Positions 25,101-34,829 are shown, numbered from the stretch's first letter. The stretch is 64,000 bases of DNA from Corallococcus sp. EGB (GCF_019968905.1 NZ_CP079946.1:5537356-5601355), one strand, 5' to 3'. Notes: generated by a model not told the origin, from the letters alone. Numbers and translations: made by a program.

Positions 25101-25952
25101 ATGGAAGACACCCACAGCTCCTCCAGCACCGGGAACCCCATCCCCCCGCGCCCCTCGGGTCTGCGCGAGGGGCTGAAACAACAGGCACGGGAGTTGGCCG
25201 GCACGGCGCTCACGCACGGGGCCCTCTTCACGGCCAGGCAGGTCACCCAGGCCATCCACAAGCGGCCGGAGGCGAGCCACACCTTCTTCGACCCCTCGGG
25301 GTTTCCGTTCGCCGCCCGCATGGAGCGCGACTGGAGGGTCATCCGCGAGGAATTGGACGCGGTGATGCGAGGGGTGGATCTGGTCCCCAACTTCCAGGAC
25401 CTGATGCCGGAGCAGCGCGAGCTGACCACGGATGATCGCTGGAAGACGTTCGTCTTCTACGGCTACGGCGTGAAGTTCGAGGACAACTGCCGCCGGTGTC
25501 CGCGGACGACGCGCCTCTTGGAGAGCATCCCGGGCATGACGAGCGCCATGTTCTCCATCCTCCGGGGCCGCAAGCACATCCCCCCGCACTCAGGGCACTA
25601 CAAGGGCGTGCTGCGCTACCACCTGGGTCTGCTGGTCCCCGAACCCGCGGACGCGTGTCACATCCGCGTGGGCGACAAGACGGCCTCCTGGCGCGAAGGG
25701 CAGAGCCTCATCTTCGACGACACCCACGACCATGAGGTGCGCAAGGACAACGACGGGGACCGCGTGGTGCTCTTCGTGGACTTCCTGAGGCCGCTGCCGC
25801 CGGTGTTGTCCGGCCTCAACCGGACGGTGGTGAAGCTCATCAGCCTGTCGCCCTACATCACCCGAAGCGAGCAGAACGCACGGAAGTGGGAGGACTACTT
25901 TGGCGAGGAGTTCGACCTCGTGCGCAATCCCCCGTCCGGCAAGCGGGACTGA
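25101..25952 (+). CDS. Aspartyl/asparaginyl beta-hydroxylase-family dioxygenase
   Basis: This 283-residue protein resembles Fe(II)/2-oxoglutarate dioxygenases of the AspH family (Asp_Arg_Hydrox). The core runs from MTSAMFSILRGRKHIPPHSG to DTHDHEVRKDNDGDRVVLFVDFLRP; the His in IPPHSG and HEVRKDNDG fit the metal ligands, and the RVVL Arg fits co-substrate binding. It lies 28 bases after the transglycosylase gene and is the last gene of the operon. Within a peptide pathway it could beta-hydroxylate an amino-acid side chain, for example on a carrier-bound intermediate, but the family also acts on other substrates. The ATG at 25101 is preferred because upstream in-frame codons overlap the previous gene. 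Confidence 0.85.
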   Translation: MEDTHSSSSTGNPIPPRPSGLREGLKQQARELAGTALTHGALFTARQVTQAIHKRPEASHTFFDPSGFPFAARMERDWRVIREELDAVMRGVDLVPNFQDLMPEQRELTTDDRWKTFVFYGYGVKFEDNCRRCPRTTRLLESIPGMTSAMFSILRGRKHIPPHSGHYKGVLRYHLGLLVPEPADACHIRVGDKTASWREGQSLIFDDTHDHEVRKDNDGDRVVLFVDFLRPLPPVLSGLNRTVVKLISLSPYITRSEQNARKWEDYFGEEFDLVRNPPSGKRD

Positions 25953-25972
25953 GCCCGAGGCCCAAGGCAATC

Positions 25973-27220
25973 TCAGATCAACTGGCGTGCCCTGAGGACC
26001 GCCTCCAGGGCCGTCGTGTCCTCGGGCAGGTCAATAGGCTGGGCGGAGGCCTGGGTCGCGCTCCGGATGTCCTTGAGCCCATTGCCGGTGATGACGACGA
26101 GCGCGGACTCGTCGCGCCCCACGATTCCCTGCTCCACCGCGCGGCGCAGCCCCGCGACAGCACAAGCCCCCGCGGGCTCGGCGAAGACGGCCGCGAGCTG
26201 GGCAGTCCTCCGCATCGCCTCCAGGATGCTCGCGTCGTCCACCGCGATCATGGCGCCCCGCGACTCGCGGATGGCACGCAATGCCTTGCGCCAGTTGCGC
26301 GGCTGTCCCACCGCGATGGAATCCGCGAGGGTCCGGGCCTCCACCGGACGGATGGATCCCTGCGGTCGGAGGTATTCGTCCACCAGGGGCGCGGCCTCCC
26401 GAGCCTGGACGCCGAGCATGCGCGGCAGCCGGGAGATGAACCCCAGTCGGTGCATCTCCCACAGCCCCTTCCAGGCGCCGGCCAGGGTGCAGCCATCTCC
26501 CACGGAGAAGACCACCCAGTCTGGCAATGCCTCTGCGAGCTGCTCCGCCAGCTCCAGCCCGACGGTCTTCTTGCCCTCGATGAGGTAGGGATTCACCGCG
26601 CAGTTGCGGTTGTACCAACCGAAGCGCGCACAAGCGTCCTGACAGACCGCGTAGGCTTCGTCGTACGAGCCCTTCACGCGCAGGACGGTGCCTCCAAAGA
26701 CAAGGACCTGCGTCACCTTGGGCTCGGGCGTGCGCTCCGGGACGAAGATGACGCTCTTCAAGCCCAGGGCCGCGGAGAACCCCGCGAGCGAAGCGGCCGC
26801 GTTGCCGGCCGAGGCACAGGCGATGACCCGGCTCCCCTGCTCGCGAGCCTTGAGGACGCCGACGGCGCTCGCGCGGTCCTTGAAGGACGCCGTGGGGTTG
26901 CGGCCTTCGTCCTTCACCTTCAACGCCCTCACGCCCACCGCGGCCGCCAGCCGTGGCGCGTCGTAGGCGGGCGTCATCCCGACCTGGAGATGAGGCAATT
27001 CCCGGGTCCCGTCCACCGGAAGCAGCTCCAGGTAGCGCCACTGGTTCGCCGCGCGGGAGCGCAGCGACTCCCGGGTGAGCGTCCGCGCCACGGCGGCGTA
27101 GTCAAACTCGAGGTCCAAGATGCCTTCGATGCCACACCCAGGGCAGGTGGAGACACCTTGCGTGCCGTAGTGGCTGCCGCAGCGCACACAGGTCGCCCGG
27201 ACCAGATGCTCAAGAGCCAT
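25973..27220 (-). CDS. Threonine synthase-like PLP enzyme with N-terminal zinc ribbon
   Basis: This 415-residue fold-type II PLP enzyme begins with a zinc ribbon (CVRCGSH...CPGCG), as in threonine synthases of the archaeal/bacterial long form. The PLP lysine lies in NPTASFKDRA and the phosphate/cofactor loop is SAGNAAAS; VFSVGDGCTLAG is a later cofactor-binding loop. Threonine synthases normally have NPTGSFKDRG and convert O-phosphohomoserine to threonine, so the A-for-G change and the presence of another paralogue at 41457-42791 leave the substrate open. The start lies four bases after the stop of the DUF1015 gene, so the two form an operon. The gene converges on the dioxygenase gene with only 20 bases between stops, with no obvious terminator. 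Confidence 0.88.
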   Translation of the reverse strand: MALEHLVRATCVRCGSHYGTQGVSTCPGCGIEGILDLEFDYAAVARTLTRESLRSRAANQWRYLELLPVDGTRELPHLQVGMTPAYDAPRLAAAVGVRALKVKDEGRNPTASFKDRASAVGVLKAREQGSRVIACASAGNAAASLAGFSAALGLKSVIFVPERTPEPKVTQVLVFGGTVLRVKGSYDEAYAVCQDACARFGWYNRNCAVNPYLIEGKKTVGLELAEQLAEALPDWVVFSVGDGCTLAGAWKGLWEMHRLGFISRLPRMLGVQAREAAPLVDEYLRPQGSIRPVEARTLADSIAVGQPRNWRKALRAIRESRGAMIAVDDASILEAMRRTAQLAAVFAEPAGACAVAGLRRAVEQGIVGRDESALVVITGNGLKDIRSATQASAQPIDLPEDTTALEAVLRARQLI

Positions 27221-27224
27221 GGGT

Positions 27225-28442
27225 TCAGAACAGGTGCAGCACGAGGCCGCTGCGCAGCTTCGGTTCGAACCAGGTGGACTTGGGCGGCATGATCTCCCCC
27301 GCGTCCGCGATGGCCATCAACTGATCCAGGCTCGTCGGATGGAGCGAAAAAGCCACGCGCCATTCGCCCGAGTCCACCAGGCGCTCCAGCTCCGCCGTGC
27401 CCCGGATGCCCCCCACGAACTGGATGCGCTCGTCCTTGCGAGGGTCCTGGATGCCCAGCAGCGCTCCCAGCACGTTGTTCTGGAGGATGCTCACGTCCAG
27501 CGCCTCCGTTGGCGTGGCGCCAAAAGTGCCCGGCCTGGCGGTGAGCTGATGCCAGCCGCCCTCCAGATACATGCCGAACTGGTGCGGACGGTCCTCTCGC
27601 TCCGAGGACGCGCGCGACACCTCGAACCGCTCACACAACCGAGCCAGGAAGGCCTCCGGCGTCAGCCCGTTCAGGTCCTTCACCACGCGGTTGTAGGCGA
27701 GGATCTGCATCTGATCGTGCGGGAAGACCACGGCGAGGAAGCGGCCATGGCCTCCACCCTCACCGCGCTGGCTGCGCAGCGAATGGACTCGCGAGGCCGC
27801 CGCCGAGCGGTGGTGTCCATCCGCGATATAGAGCATCGGCACGTCGTGGAACGCCGCCGTGAGCCGTGCGTTGAGCGTCCCATCCACCCGCCAGAAGGTG
27901 TGGCCAATGCCATCCTCGGTGGTGAAGTCATACTGGGGCCGTGCGCGCGTTCCCTCCGCCATCAGCGCGCCAATGGACGGCACCGCGCGGTACGTGAGGA
28001 ACACCGGTTCGTCATTGCCCCCGAGCGTGTCGATGTGCCGGGTGCGATCGTCCTCCTTGTCCGAGCGTGTCAGCTCATGCTTCCGGATGAGGCCCTGGTC
28101 GTAGTCGGCGACGCGGGCCAGGGCGACGACGCCCGTCTGCTCGTGTGAGCCCATGCGCTGCCGGTACAGGTAGAAGCACGGCGCGTCGTCCTGTCGCAGC
28201 CAGCCTTCGGAGATGAAGCGCTCCAGGTTGCGCCGGCCCTCCGCGTGGACGGCGTCCGAGTGCTCATCCGTACCCGGCGGCAGACCAATCTCCGGCCGCG
28301 AGACATGGAAGAAGCTGCGCGGGTTGCCCTCGGCGTAGGCGCGCGCCTCCGCCGTGTTCACCACGTCGTAGGGGGGCGTGCACAGCGTCTGGCCCAGCGC
28401 CTCGACGGGACGGACCCCACGGAACGGCTGCAGGTCGGCCAC
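27225..28442 (-). CDS. DUF1015 family protein
   Basis: This 405-residue protein matches the DUF1015 family in layout: ADLQPFRGVRP at the start, CTPPYDVVN, NPRSFFHVSRPE, YRQRMGSHEQTG, RSDKEDDRTRH and, near residue 220, IADGHHRSAAA. The GTG start at 28442 is chosen because it has an AGGAG eight bases upstream and gives the usual N-terminus; the frame extends further upstream without conserved features. The family is poorly characterised; some members have, to my recollection, been linked to phosphorylation of free serine, which would need checking. The next gene, four bases downstream, is a threonine-synthase-like enzyme that could act on a phosphorylated amino acid. Confidence 0.87.
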   Translation of the reverse strand: MADLQPFRGVRPVEALGQTLCTPPYDVVNTAEARAYAEGNPRSFFHVSRPEIGLPPGTDEHSDAVHAEGRRNLERFISEGWLRQDDAPCFYLYRQRMGSHEQTGVVALARVADYDQGLIRKHELTRSDKEDDRTRHIDTLGGNDEPVFLTYRAVPSIGALMAEGTRARPQYDFTTEDGIGHTFWRVDGTLNARLTAAFHDVPMLYIADGHHRSAAASRVHSLRSQRGEGGGHGRFLAVVFPHDQMQILAYNRVVKDLNGLTPEAFLARLCERFEVSRASSEREDRPHQFGMYLEGGWHQLTARPGTFGATPTEALDVSILQNNVLGALLGIQDPRKDERIQFVGGIRGTAELERLVDSGEWRVAFSLHPTSLDQLMAIADAGEIMPPKSTWFEPKLRSGLVLHLF

Positions 28443-28708
28443 GGGTGTCGCTCCTGGTTGGAAGCCTGCTTTGTAGGCTGGAAAAGAATATCGAGCAAAC
28501 AACGGATAGGCGGTGACATGCACGCGTCGTTTCGCGCGCGGGAGCTGTCGTCCCTGATCCGGAGTCACGGTCGCCATCCGCTCGTCCGCTTGCCCTCCCT
28601 GCACTCAAATCGCCAGGAAAGACGGGAAGTTGAGGGGCCGGCCGAGCGCGTGGTACGAACTCCCGTTCAGTTCCCCTCTCAAATTCAAAGTGCCTGGAGC
28701 CGGCTTCC

Positions 28709-31700
28709 ATGAGCGAGCGCAATGACGTCACGCGGCCTTCGTCCTCCGCATCGGTGCCTCCCCCCGGAGCCCCCGAACCGGTGGGCACTGCCGCGACACT
28801 CGCCCAGAGCCTGAGCACCCTCCCCGCCCCTGTCCCCCAGGCCAGCGCCGAGGACGACGCCCGCGAGCGCATCGCCTCCATGGAGCGCGAGGCGAAGGCG
28901 CTCGCCACCACCGAGCCGCAGACGGCCGCCCTCCTCTTCCATGAGGTCGGCCTCCTCTGGGAGGAGCCGCTCAAGAATCCCCGCAACGCCGCCGTCGCGT
29001 TCCAGAACGCGTACAAGCTGGCGCCGCGCTTCCTCGCCAACATCCGCGCCGCTCGCCGCCTCTTCGCCGACGTGGGCAACTGGCAGATGGTCGTGCAGCT
29101 CATCGACGCGGAGCTCGTCGCCTCCGAGGATCCTCGCCAGCAGGCCTCGCTCCTCTTCGAGAAGGGGCAGATCCTCGAGGAGCGCCTGTCCCGCGACAAC
29201 GACGCCGCGGATGCCCTGCGCCAGGCCCTGGACCGCAAGCCCACCGACGTCACCCTCCTCACCCAGCTGGAGTCCGTCTACGCCTCGCGCAACGACGCCG
29301 CCGCGCTGGTGGAGATCTACCGGCTGCTCGCGGCCGCCGTCGTCCCGCCGTCCCTTCGCGCCCACTACCTCACCTCCGCGGGCATGCTCCTGGAGGAGCG
29401 CCTCAAGCAGAAGGACGCCGCCGCCGCGGCCTTCCGCGAGGCGTTCGCGCTCGACCGCTCCGACCCGCTGCTCCAGGCCGCCATCAAGCGCGTCGCCGAG
29501 CGCGAGGGCCGCACCGACGAGCTGCTCTCCGCCCTCCTCTCCGAGGCCGAGGGCCAGGGCTCCCAGGGCGCTCCCGCCTACCTCCACATCGCCAAGGTCC
29601 ATGACCGCCTGGGCCGCAAGGACGACGCCCTGTCCGCGCTGCTCGCCGCTCGCCGCGTGAGCCCTCATGAGCCGCTGGTGCTCAGCGCGCTCGCCGGCAT
29701 CTACGAGACCCAAGGGCGCTTCGAGGAGCTGGCCGACGTGCTGCTCGCGTGGGTGGGCTCCATCAACGACGAGAGCGAGCTCGTCGCCATCAACCTGCGC
29801 CTCGCCGCGCTGTACGAGGACGACCTCAAGCGCGACCAGGAGGCCGCCGCCCGCTACCAGGCCATCCTCGCCCGCATCCCGAGCCACGCCGCCGCGCTCG
29901 CGGGCCTGGGCAAGCTTTGCTTCCGGATGAAGAACTGGGAGGGGCTCGTCGCCGTCTTCGACGCGGAGGTCACCGCCGCCGAGGACGCCAAGGGCAAGGC
30001 CGCGCGCATGTACAAGGCGGCCGAGATCCTCGAGGAGCGCCTGAGCCGCCAGGAGGACGCCATCGCGCGCTACAACGCGTGCCTCCAGTTGCAGCCGGGC
30101 TACCTCCCCGCCCAGAAGGCCCTCACCCGCCTCTACGAGCGCCAGGGCCGCTTCGCGGAGCTGGTCTCGATGTACGAGCAGGACCTGCTCCAGACGTCCG
30201 ACCGCGATCAGGTCATCACCACGCTCAACAAGATGGCGGTCATCTACGAGGACCGCCTGGGTGACCTGGACCACGCCATCGAGTGCATGAAGCGCATCCT
30301 CGACCTGGCGTCGGATCACCTGCCCACGCTGCGCAACCTGGCCCGCCTCTACGAGCGCGCCGGGCGCTTCCGTGAGCTGCTGGAGACCAACGACCTGGAG
30401 GCGTCGTTCGCTGGCGACACCAAGCAGGTGCTGTCGCTGCTCCACCGCAACGCGGAGATCCTGGACGAGCACCTGAAGGACCGCGTGGGCGCCATCACGG
30501 CGTACGAGCGCGTGCTCGCGCTGTCGCCCTCGTACCTGCCCGCGCTCAAGGCCCTGGGCCGGCTGTACGCGCAGGATGCGCGGTGGGAGAAGCTCATCGA
30601 CATGTACCGCGCGGAGTCGGAGATCTCTCCGTCCACCGACGCGGCCGCCGCGCTCATCTACAAGATTGGCGAGCTGTACGAGCACCGCCTCAAGCAGGAG
30701 AACGAGGCGCTGGCGTCGTACCAGGAGGCGCTGATGCTGGCGCCCAGCTACTTCCCGGCGCTGCGCGCGCTGGCCCGTATCCACCGGGCCCACGGCGCGT
30801 GGGAGAGCCTCGTGGAGGTGCTTCGCGCGGACGCCGCGAACCGCACGGATCCGCTGGAGCGCGCCAACGCGCTCTACCAGGCCGCGGCCATCTGGGAGGA
30901 TCAGCTGGGCCGGCCGGAGCTGGCCATCGACGGCTACCAGGAAGTGCTGCGCCTCACGCCGGGCCACGCCGCCACGCTGCGCGCGCTGGAGCGCCTGTAC
31001 GTCGCGCAGGACAACGTGAAGGAGCTGGTCTCCATCCTCGACCGCGAGACGCAGGTGGGCCAGACGCCCGCGGCCAAGGTGACCGCGTACCTCAAGCTCG
31101 CGCGGCTGTACCTGGACCGCTTCCAGGAGCCGTCCCGCGCCGCTCAGTGCTGCGAGTCCGTGCTGGGGCTGGAGCCCGGCAACCTCACCGCGCTGTCACT
31201 GTTGGAGCGCATCCGCGTATCGGACCGCCCCCGTCGCGCGGAGCTGCGCGCCCGCATCGCCGAGCGCGTCACCGACCCGCGCCTGTCCAGCGCGCTGCGC
31301 CTGCTGGCCGCCGCGGATCAGGAGAAGGGCCAGCCCACGGAGCGCACCCTGGAGGTCTACCAGCGCGCCTTCGACGCGGACCCCTCCGACGCGCGCCTCG
31401 CCTTCGGCCTGGAGCGCGTGCTGCGCCAGAGCGGTGACATCGCCGGTCTGTCGCGCATGTACGGCATGCGGCTGGCCGTCACCACCGAGGCCACGGAGGC
31501 GCTGGAGCTGCTCCTGCGCGCCGCGGACCTGGCGGAGAAGAACCCCAACCAGGAGCAGGCCGCCGCCCTCTACCGGCAGGCGCTGGAGCTCCAGGCGCAG
31601 TGCCTCCCCGCGCTCCAGGGCGCCCGCCGCGTGGCCCTGCGCCGCGGCGACTTCGCCACCGCGCGCGCCATGATGGAGGCCGAGGCCCGCTCGAGCCGCG

Positions 31701-33781
31701 ACACCAAGAGCGCCATCGAGGGCTTCGTCGCCGCCGCGAAGCTCGCGGCCCAGAAGCTCAATGACCCGGACGGCGCCGCGGCCCTCTACCGCCTGGCGCT
31801 GGAGCGCGATCCGCTGCACCCGGGCGCCGCCACCGGCCTGGAGGAGCTGCTCGCGCAGCGCGGCGGCTCCTCCGACCTCGCGGCCCTGCACGAGCGCCGC
31901 GCGGAGGCCCGGCTCGCGCAGCGCGACGCGGAGGCCGCCGCTGCCGCGTACGTCACCGCGGCCCGGCTCCACAACGTGGCCCTGGGCGACCGGGCCCGCG
32001 CGCTCGCGGTGCTGGAGAAGGCGCTGGCGGCCCGGCCCGGCTTCCCCGACGCGCTGGAGACCCGCGGCCTGCTGCTCCTGGAGTCGCAGCAGTACGCGGA
32101 GGCCGCGCAGATGCTCGGCCAGCGCGTGCAGCAGGGCGGCGACCCCCGCGTGCTCGCGCAGCACCACCTGACGCTGGGCGGGCTGTATCAGCAGCACCTC
32201 AATGATCCGGGCCGCGCGGCGGCACACCTCCAGACGGCGCTGGCCACCCTGCCCCGCCACCCGGAGGCGCTGGAGCGGCTGGCCACGGTGTACGCACAGG
32301 GCCGCAACTTCGGCGGCGCGGTGGACTGCCTGCGGCGGCTGTTGGATCAGGACCTGCCCAACGACGCCCGCGCGCGCTTCACCGTGGAGCTGGCGCGCAT
32401 CCATGAGGAAGGCCTGGGCGACGTCGCCTCCGCCACGGCGCTCTACAAGAAGGCGCTGGAGCTGATGCCGGGCGAGCCCACGCTGGTCGACCGGCTGGTG
32501 GTCCTCTACGAGCGCCAGCGCAACCTGCCGGAGCTGGCGCAGATGCTGGAGGCCCAGGCGGCCGCCACCGCGTCCACGGACGTCAAGCGCGCGGCGACCC
32601 TGCGCATGCGCGTGGCGAGCTTCTACGCGGGCCCCCTCGCGGAGCCCGCGCGCGCCACCGTCATCTACCGGCAGCTGGTGGAGCAGGACGCGCAGAACCT
32701 GCAGGCCCGCGCCGCGCTGGCGGAGCTGTACGGCCGCGACATGGCCAGCTACCCGCTCGCCATCGAGGAGCACCGGCAGATCCTGCGCCAGGACCCGGGC
32801 CGCGTGGAGAGCCTGCACGCGCTGTTCAAGCTGTGGGAGTCCCAGAAGCAGCAGGACAAGGCCTTCGCCGTCGCCGCGGTGCTGACCTTCATGCGCGCCA
32901 CCAACGAGGTGGAGCAGGCCTTCTACTCGGAGGCCCGCGTCCGCCAGCCGCAGGAGCCGCGTGAGTCGCTGCCCGCCACGGATGTGGACACCGTCCTCAT
33001 GCACCCGGCCGCGCGCGGCGCGGTGACGGAGCTCCTGCGCGCCATGGGCGAGCACCTGGGCAAGGTGTACCCGCCGCAGTTCGAGATGCTCGGCGTCAAC
33101 CCGAAGCAGGACAAGCTCAAGCCGGACTCGGCGGTGTTCAAGGCCGTGCGCGCGGTGGCGCAGACCTTCGGCGTGGACGAGTTCGAGGTCTACCTCGCCC
33201 GGCGCGGCCTCTTGCAGTTGGAGACGACGGAGCCCCTGTCCCTGTGCGTGGGCCAGGACGTGGTGCGCCGCTTCAACGCCCGTGAGCAGAAGTTCCTCAT
33301 CGGCAAGGCGGTGCTGGGGCTGCTCAACAAGACGGCCGTCCTCTCCAAGCTGTCCCAGGGGGAGACGGTGGACCTGTTCGGCAACGCCATCCGCGTCCAC
33401 GTGCCGCAGTTCAACGGTCTGGGCCGTCGCAACGACGACACCACCAAGCAGCTCAAGAAGGCCTTCAGCCGCAAGGCGATGAAGGCCTCGGAAGCCCCTG
33501 CGCAGGCGCTGTCCGAGCAGTCGAAGATCGACGTCGCGACGGTGGTGGACGCGCTCGGCTTCTCCGCGGACCGCGCGGGCCTGCTCGTCTGCGGCGACCC
33601 GTCCGTGGGCCTCACCATGGTGCTGCGCGAGGATCCGAACATCGTGGCCAACCGTCAGGACAGCAGCACCGACGCCATCCTCCAGGCGGTGCGCGAGCGC
33701 GCGGACCTGAAGGCCCTGCTGTCGTGGCTGCTGACCGACGACTTCTTCCGGCTGCGCCAGCGCATCGGCCTGGCGCTGTAG
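28709..33781 (+). CDS. Very large tetratricopeptide-repeat protein
   Basis: This 1690-residue protein is built almost entirely of TPR-type helix pairs, from about residue 50 to 1420; recurring cores include ALRQALDRKPTD, AIARYNACLQLQPGYLP and ALASYQEALMLAPSYFPA. Such solenoids bind other proteins; no enzyme motif is seen. The last ~270 residues are not TPR-like (from about VDTVLMHPAARGAV to the end) and appear to be a distinct globular domain I cannot name. There is no signal peptide or membrane segment, so it is probably cytoplasmic. The Pro/Ser-rich first 40 residues look disordered. A GGAG lies about 10 bases before the ATG. The gene is divergent from the DUF1015 gene, with 266 bases between them. 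Confidence 0.9.
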   Translation: MSERNDVTRPSSSASVPPPGAPEPVGTAATLAQSLSTLPAPVPQASAEDDARERIASMEREAKALATTEPQTAALLFHEVGLLWEEPLKNPRNAAVAFQNAYKLAPRFLANIRAARRLFADVGNWQMVVQLIDAELVASEDPRQQASLLFEKGQILEERLSRDNDAADALRQALDRKPTDVTLLTQLESVYASRNDAAALVEIYRLLAAAVVPPSLRAHYLTSAGMLLEERLKQKDAAAAAFREAFALDRSDPLLQAAIKRVAEREGRTDELLSALLSEAEGQGSQGAPAYLHIAKVHDRLGRKDDALSALLAARRVSPHEPLVLSALAGIYETQGRFEELADVLLAWVGSINDESELVAINLRLAALYEDDLKRDQEAAARYQAILARIPSHAAALAGLGKLCFRMKNWEGLVAVFDAEVTAAEDAKGKAARMYKAAEILEERLSRQEDAIARYNACLQLQPGYLPAQKALTRLYERQGRFAELVSMYEQDLLQTSDRDQVITTLNKMAVIYEDRLGDLDHAIECMKRILDLASDHLPTLRNLARLYERAGRFRELLETNDLEASFAGDTKQVLSLLHRNAEILDEHLKDRVGAITAYERVLALSPSYLPALKALGRLYAQDARWEKLIDMYRAESEISPSTDAAAALIYKIGELYEHRLKQENEALASYQEALMLAPSYFPALRALARIHRAHGAWESLVEVLRADAANRTDPLERANALYQAAAIWEDQLGRPELAIDGYQEVLRLTPGHAATLRALERLYVAQDNVKELVSILDRETQVGQTPAAKVTAYLKLARLYLDRFQEPSRAAQCCESVLGLEPGNLTALSLLERIRVSDRPRRAELRARIAERVTDPRLSSALRLLAAADQEKGQPTERTLEVYQRAFDADPSDARLAFGLERVLRQSGDIAGLSRMYGMRLAVTTEATEALELLLRAADLAEKNPNQEQAAALYRQALELQAQCLPALQGARRVALRRGDFATARAMMEAEARSSRDTKSAIEGFVAAAKLAAQKLNDPDGAAALYRLALERDPLHPGAATGLEELLAQRGGSSDLAALHERRAEARLAQRDAEAAAAAYVTAARLHNVALGDRARALAVLEKALAARPGFPDALETRGLLLLESQQYAEAAQMLGQRVQQGGDPRVLAQHHLTLGGLYQQHLNDPGRAAAHLQTALATLPRHPEALERLATVYAQGRNFGGAVDCLRRLLDQDLPNDARARFTVELARIHEEGLGDVASATALYKKALELMPGEPTLVDRLVVLYERQRNLPELAQMLEAQAAATASTDVKRAATLRMRVASFYAGPLAEPARATVIYRQLVEQDAQNLQARAALAELYGRDMASYPLAIEEHRQILRQDPGRVESLHALFKLWESQKQQDKAFAVAAVLTFMRATNEVEQAFYSEARVRQPQEPRESLPATDVDTVLMHPAARGAVTELLRAMGEHLGKVYPPQFEMLGVNPKQDKLKPDSAVFKAVRAVAQTFGVDEFEVYLARRGLLQLETTEPLSLCVGQDVVRRFNAREQKFLIGKAVLGLLNKTAVLSKLSQGETVDLFGNAIRVHVPQFNGLGRRNDDTTKQLKKAFSRKAMKASEAPAQALSEQSKIDVATVVDALGFSADRAGLLVCGDPSVGLTMVLREDPNIVANRQDSSTDAILQAVRERADLKALLSWLLTDDFFRLRQRIGLAL

Positions 33782-33791
33782 TTCGCCGCGC

Positions 33792-34529
33792 TTACTCCCG
33801 GCGGACCAGCGCGTCCGCCGGGAAGCCCGCGAGCAGGCGGCCCACGGCATCGTCCACGTGGGCCCGCTCCGGGGCCTCCACCGTGACCTTCACGCGGTAG
33901 TCCAGGGCCGCGTCGAACACGGGATACGAGCCGATGGCCACGTGGGGCATGTCCAGCGCCACGCGGTCCAGCACGGCGGCCAGGGCGCTCTCGCCCAGGC
34001 TGAAGTACAGGTTGACCAGGTGCACCGGCGTGCCGCGCAGCCGCGACAGGACCGTCTCCAACTGCATCCGGAACAACTGCGGCACCCCGGGCAAAAGGAA
34101 CATGTCGCCCACCGTCAGCACGGGGAACCACATGCCCGGCTGGGCGATGAGCACCGCGCCCTCGGGCGCGTCCGCCAGCCGCAGCGACTCCGGCGTGACC
34201 GGAGACGAGCCCGCGCGGGCCTGGATGGCCGACACCATCTCCGGCATGCGCACCACGGGCTTGCCCAGCGCGAGGGCCACCGCGCGCACGGTGACGTCGT
34301 CGTGGGTGGGGCCAATGCCTCCGCTGGTGAAGACGTAGCGGGCCTTGCGCCGGGCGCGAGACACCGCGTCCACGATGGCGTCCACGTCGTCCAGGATGGT
34401 CTCCACCGAGACGAGCGGGATGCCCAGCTCCCGCAACCGCTGGATGAGGTGGGGGCCGTTCTCGTCCTTCACCTTCGCGGTGAGGACCTCGTTGCCAATG
34501 ATGATCGCCGCCGCGCCGGTCCGCTCCAT
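33792..34529 (-). CDS. CinA/MoaB-like molybdopterin-binding-fold protein
   Basis: This 245-residue protein has the N-terminal domain of CinA-type proteins (MoCF_biosynth): AAIIIGNEVLTAKVKDENG at the start, FTSGGIGPTHDDVTVRAVA in the middle, and FLLPGVPQLFRMQ. The C-terminal amidase domain of full CinA (about 400 residues) is absent. Family members bind molybdopterin or hydrolyse ADP-ribose/FAD-type pyrophosphates; the exact reaction here is not known. ATG 34529 gives the typical MERTGAAAIIIGNE start; the frame is open further upstream but that part is unlike the family. Its stop is 10 bases from the stop of the convergent TPR gene. Confidence 0.88.
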   Translation of the reverse strand: MERTGAAAIIIGNEVLTAKVKDENGPHLIQRLRELGIPLVSVETILDDVDAIVDAVSRARRKARYVFTSGGIGPTHDDVTVRAVALALGKPVVRMPEMVSAIQARAGSSPVTPESLRLADAPEGAVLIAQPGMWFPVLTVGDMFLLPGVPQLFRMQLETVLSRLRGTPVHLVNLYFSLGESALAAVLDRVALDMPHVAIGSYPVFDAALDYRVKVTVEAPERAHVDDAVGRLLAGFPADALVRRE

Positions 34530-34604
34530 GGGGCCGCCGACTCTACTCCAACGGACCCCGGGGGTGGACCCGCACGGTGCAATGGCGCGGACTGGCCCGC
34601 CGAC

Positions 34605-34829
34605 GTGTTGGAACGGAAGCTGCGCGAGCCCGGCATCGAGCGATGGATCTGCCAGCGTGTCGTGGAGGCGGAGACCGTCCGGCTGCGAGCAGATGGAGAC
34701 TCGAAGCCGGAGGAGTACCGGCTGGTGCTGGGCTTCTACTCCTATGGCGGCAGGACCACCGGCTTCCTCGTGAGAGGCAGCCGCACGTCCAAGGTGGTGA
34801 ACATCACCAGTGGAGGCAAGCTGGGGTAG
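34605..34829 (+). CDS. Small protein of unknown function
   Basis: This 74-residue frame starts at GTG 34605 (or TTG 34608) and ends at TAG 34829. I do not recognise it. Coding is supported by a G/C-rich third-position pattern throughout and a protein-like sequence: a helical, charged first half (ERKLREPGIERWICQRVVEA) and a strand-rich second half (YRLVLGFYSYGGRTTGFLV). It sits between the divergent CinA-like gene and the ATP-grasp gene. No ribosome binding site stands out and the start is uncertain; it could also be the C-terminal remnant of a longer gene. Confidence 0.45.
   Translation: MLERKLREPGIERWICQRVVEAETVRLRADGDSKPEEYRLVLGFYSYGGRTTGFLVRGSRTSKVVNITSGGKLG

Noticed and set aside
28443..28708. 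Promoter boxes in the divergent gap between the DUF1015 and TPR genes
   Set aside because: AT-richer bases are present (around 28470-28500) but no pair of boxes with correct spacing could be supported.
31196..33850. 884-residue minus-strand open frame opposite the TPR gene (a similar 760-residue one lies at 28685-30967)
   Set aside because: Composition is typical of GC-driven antisense frames and the plus strand encodes clear TPRs.
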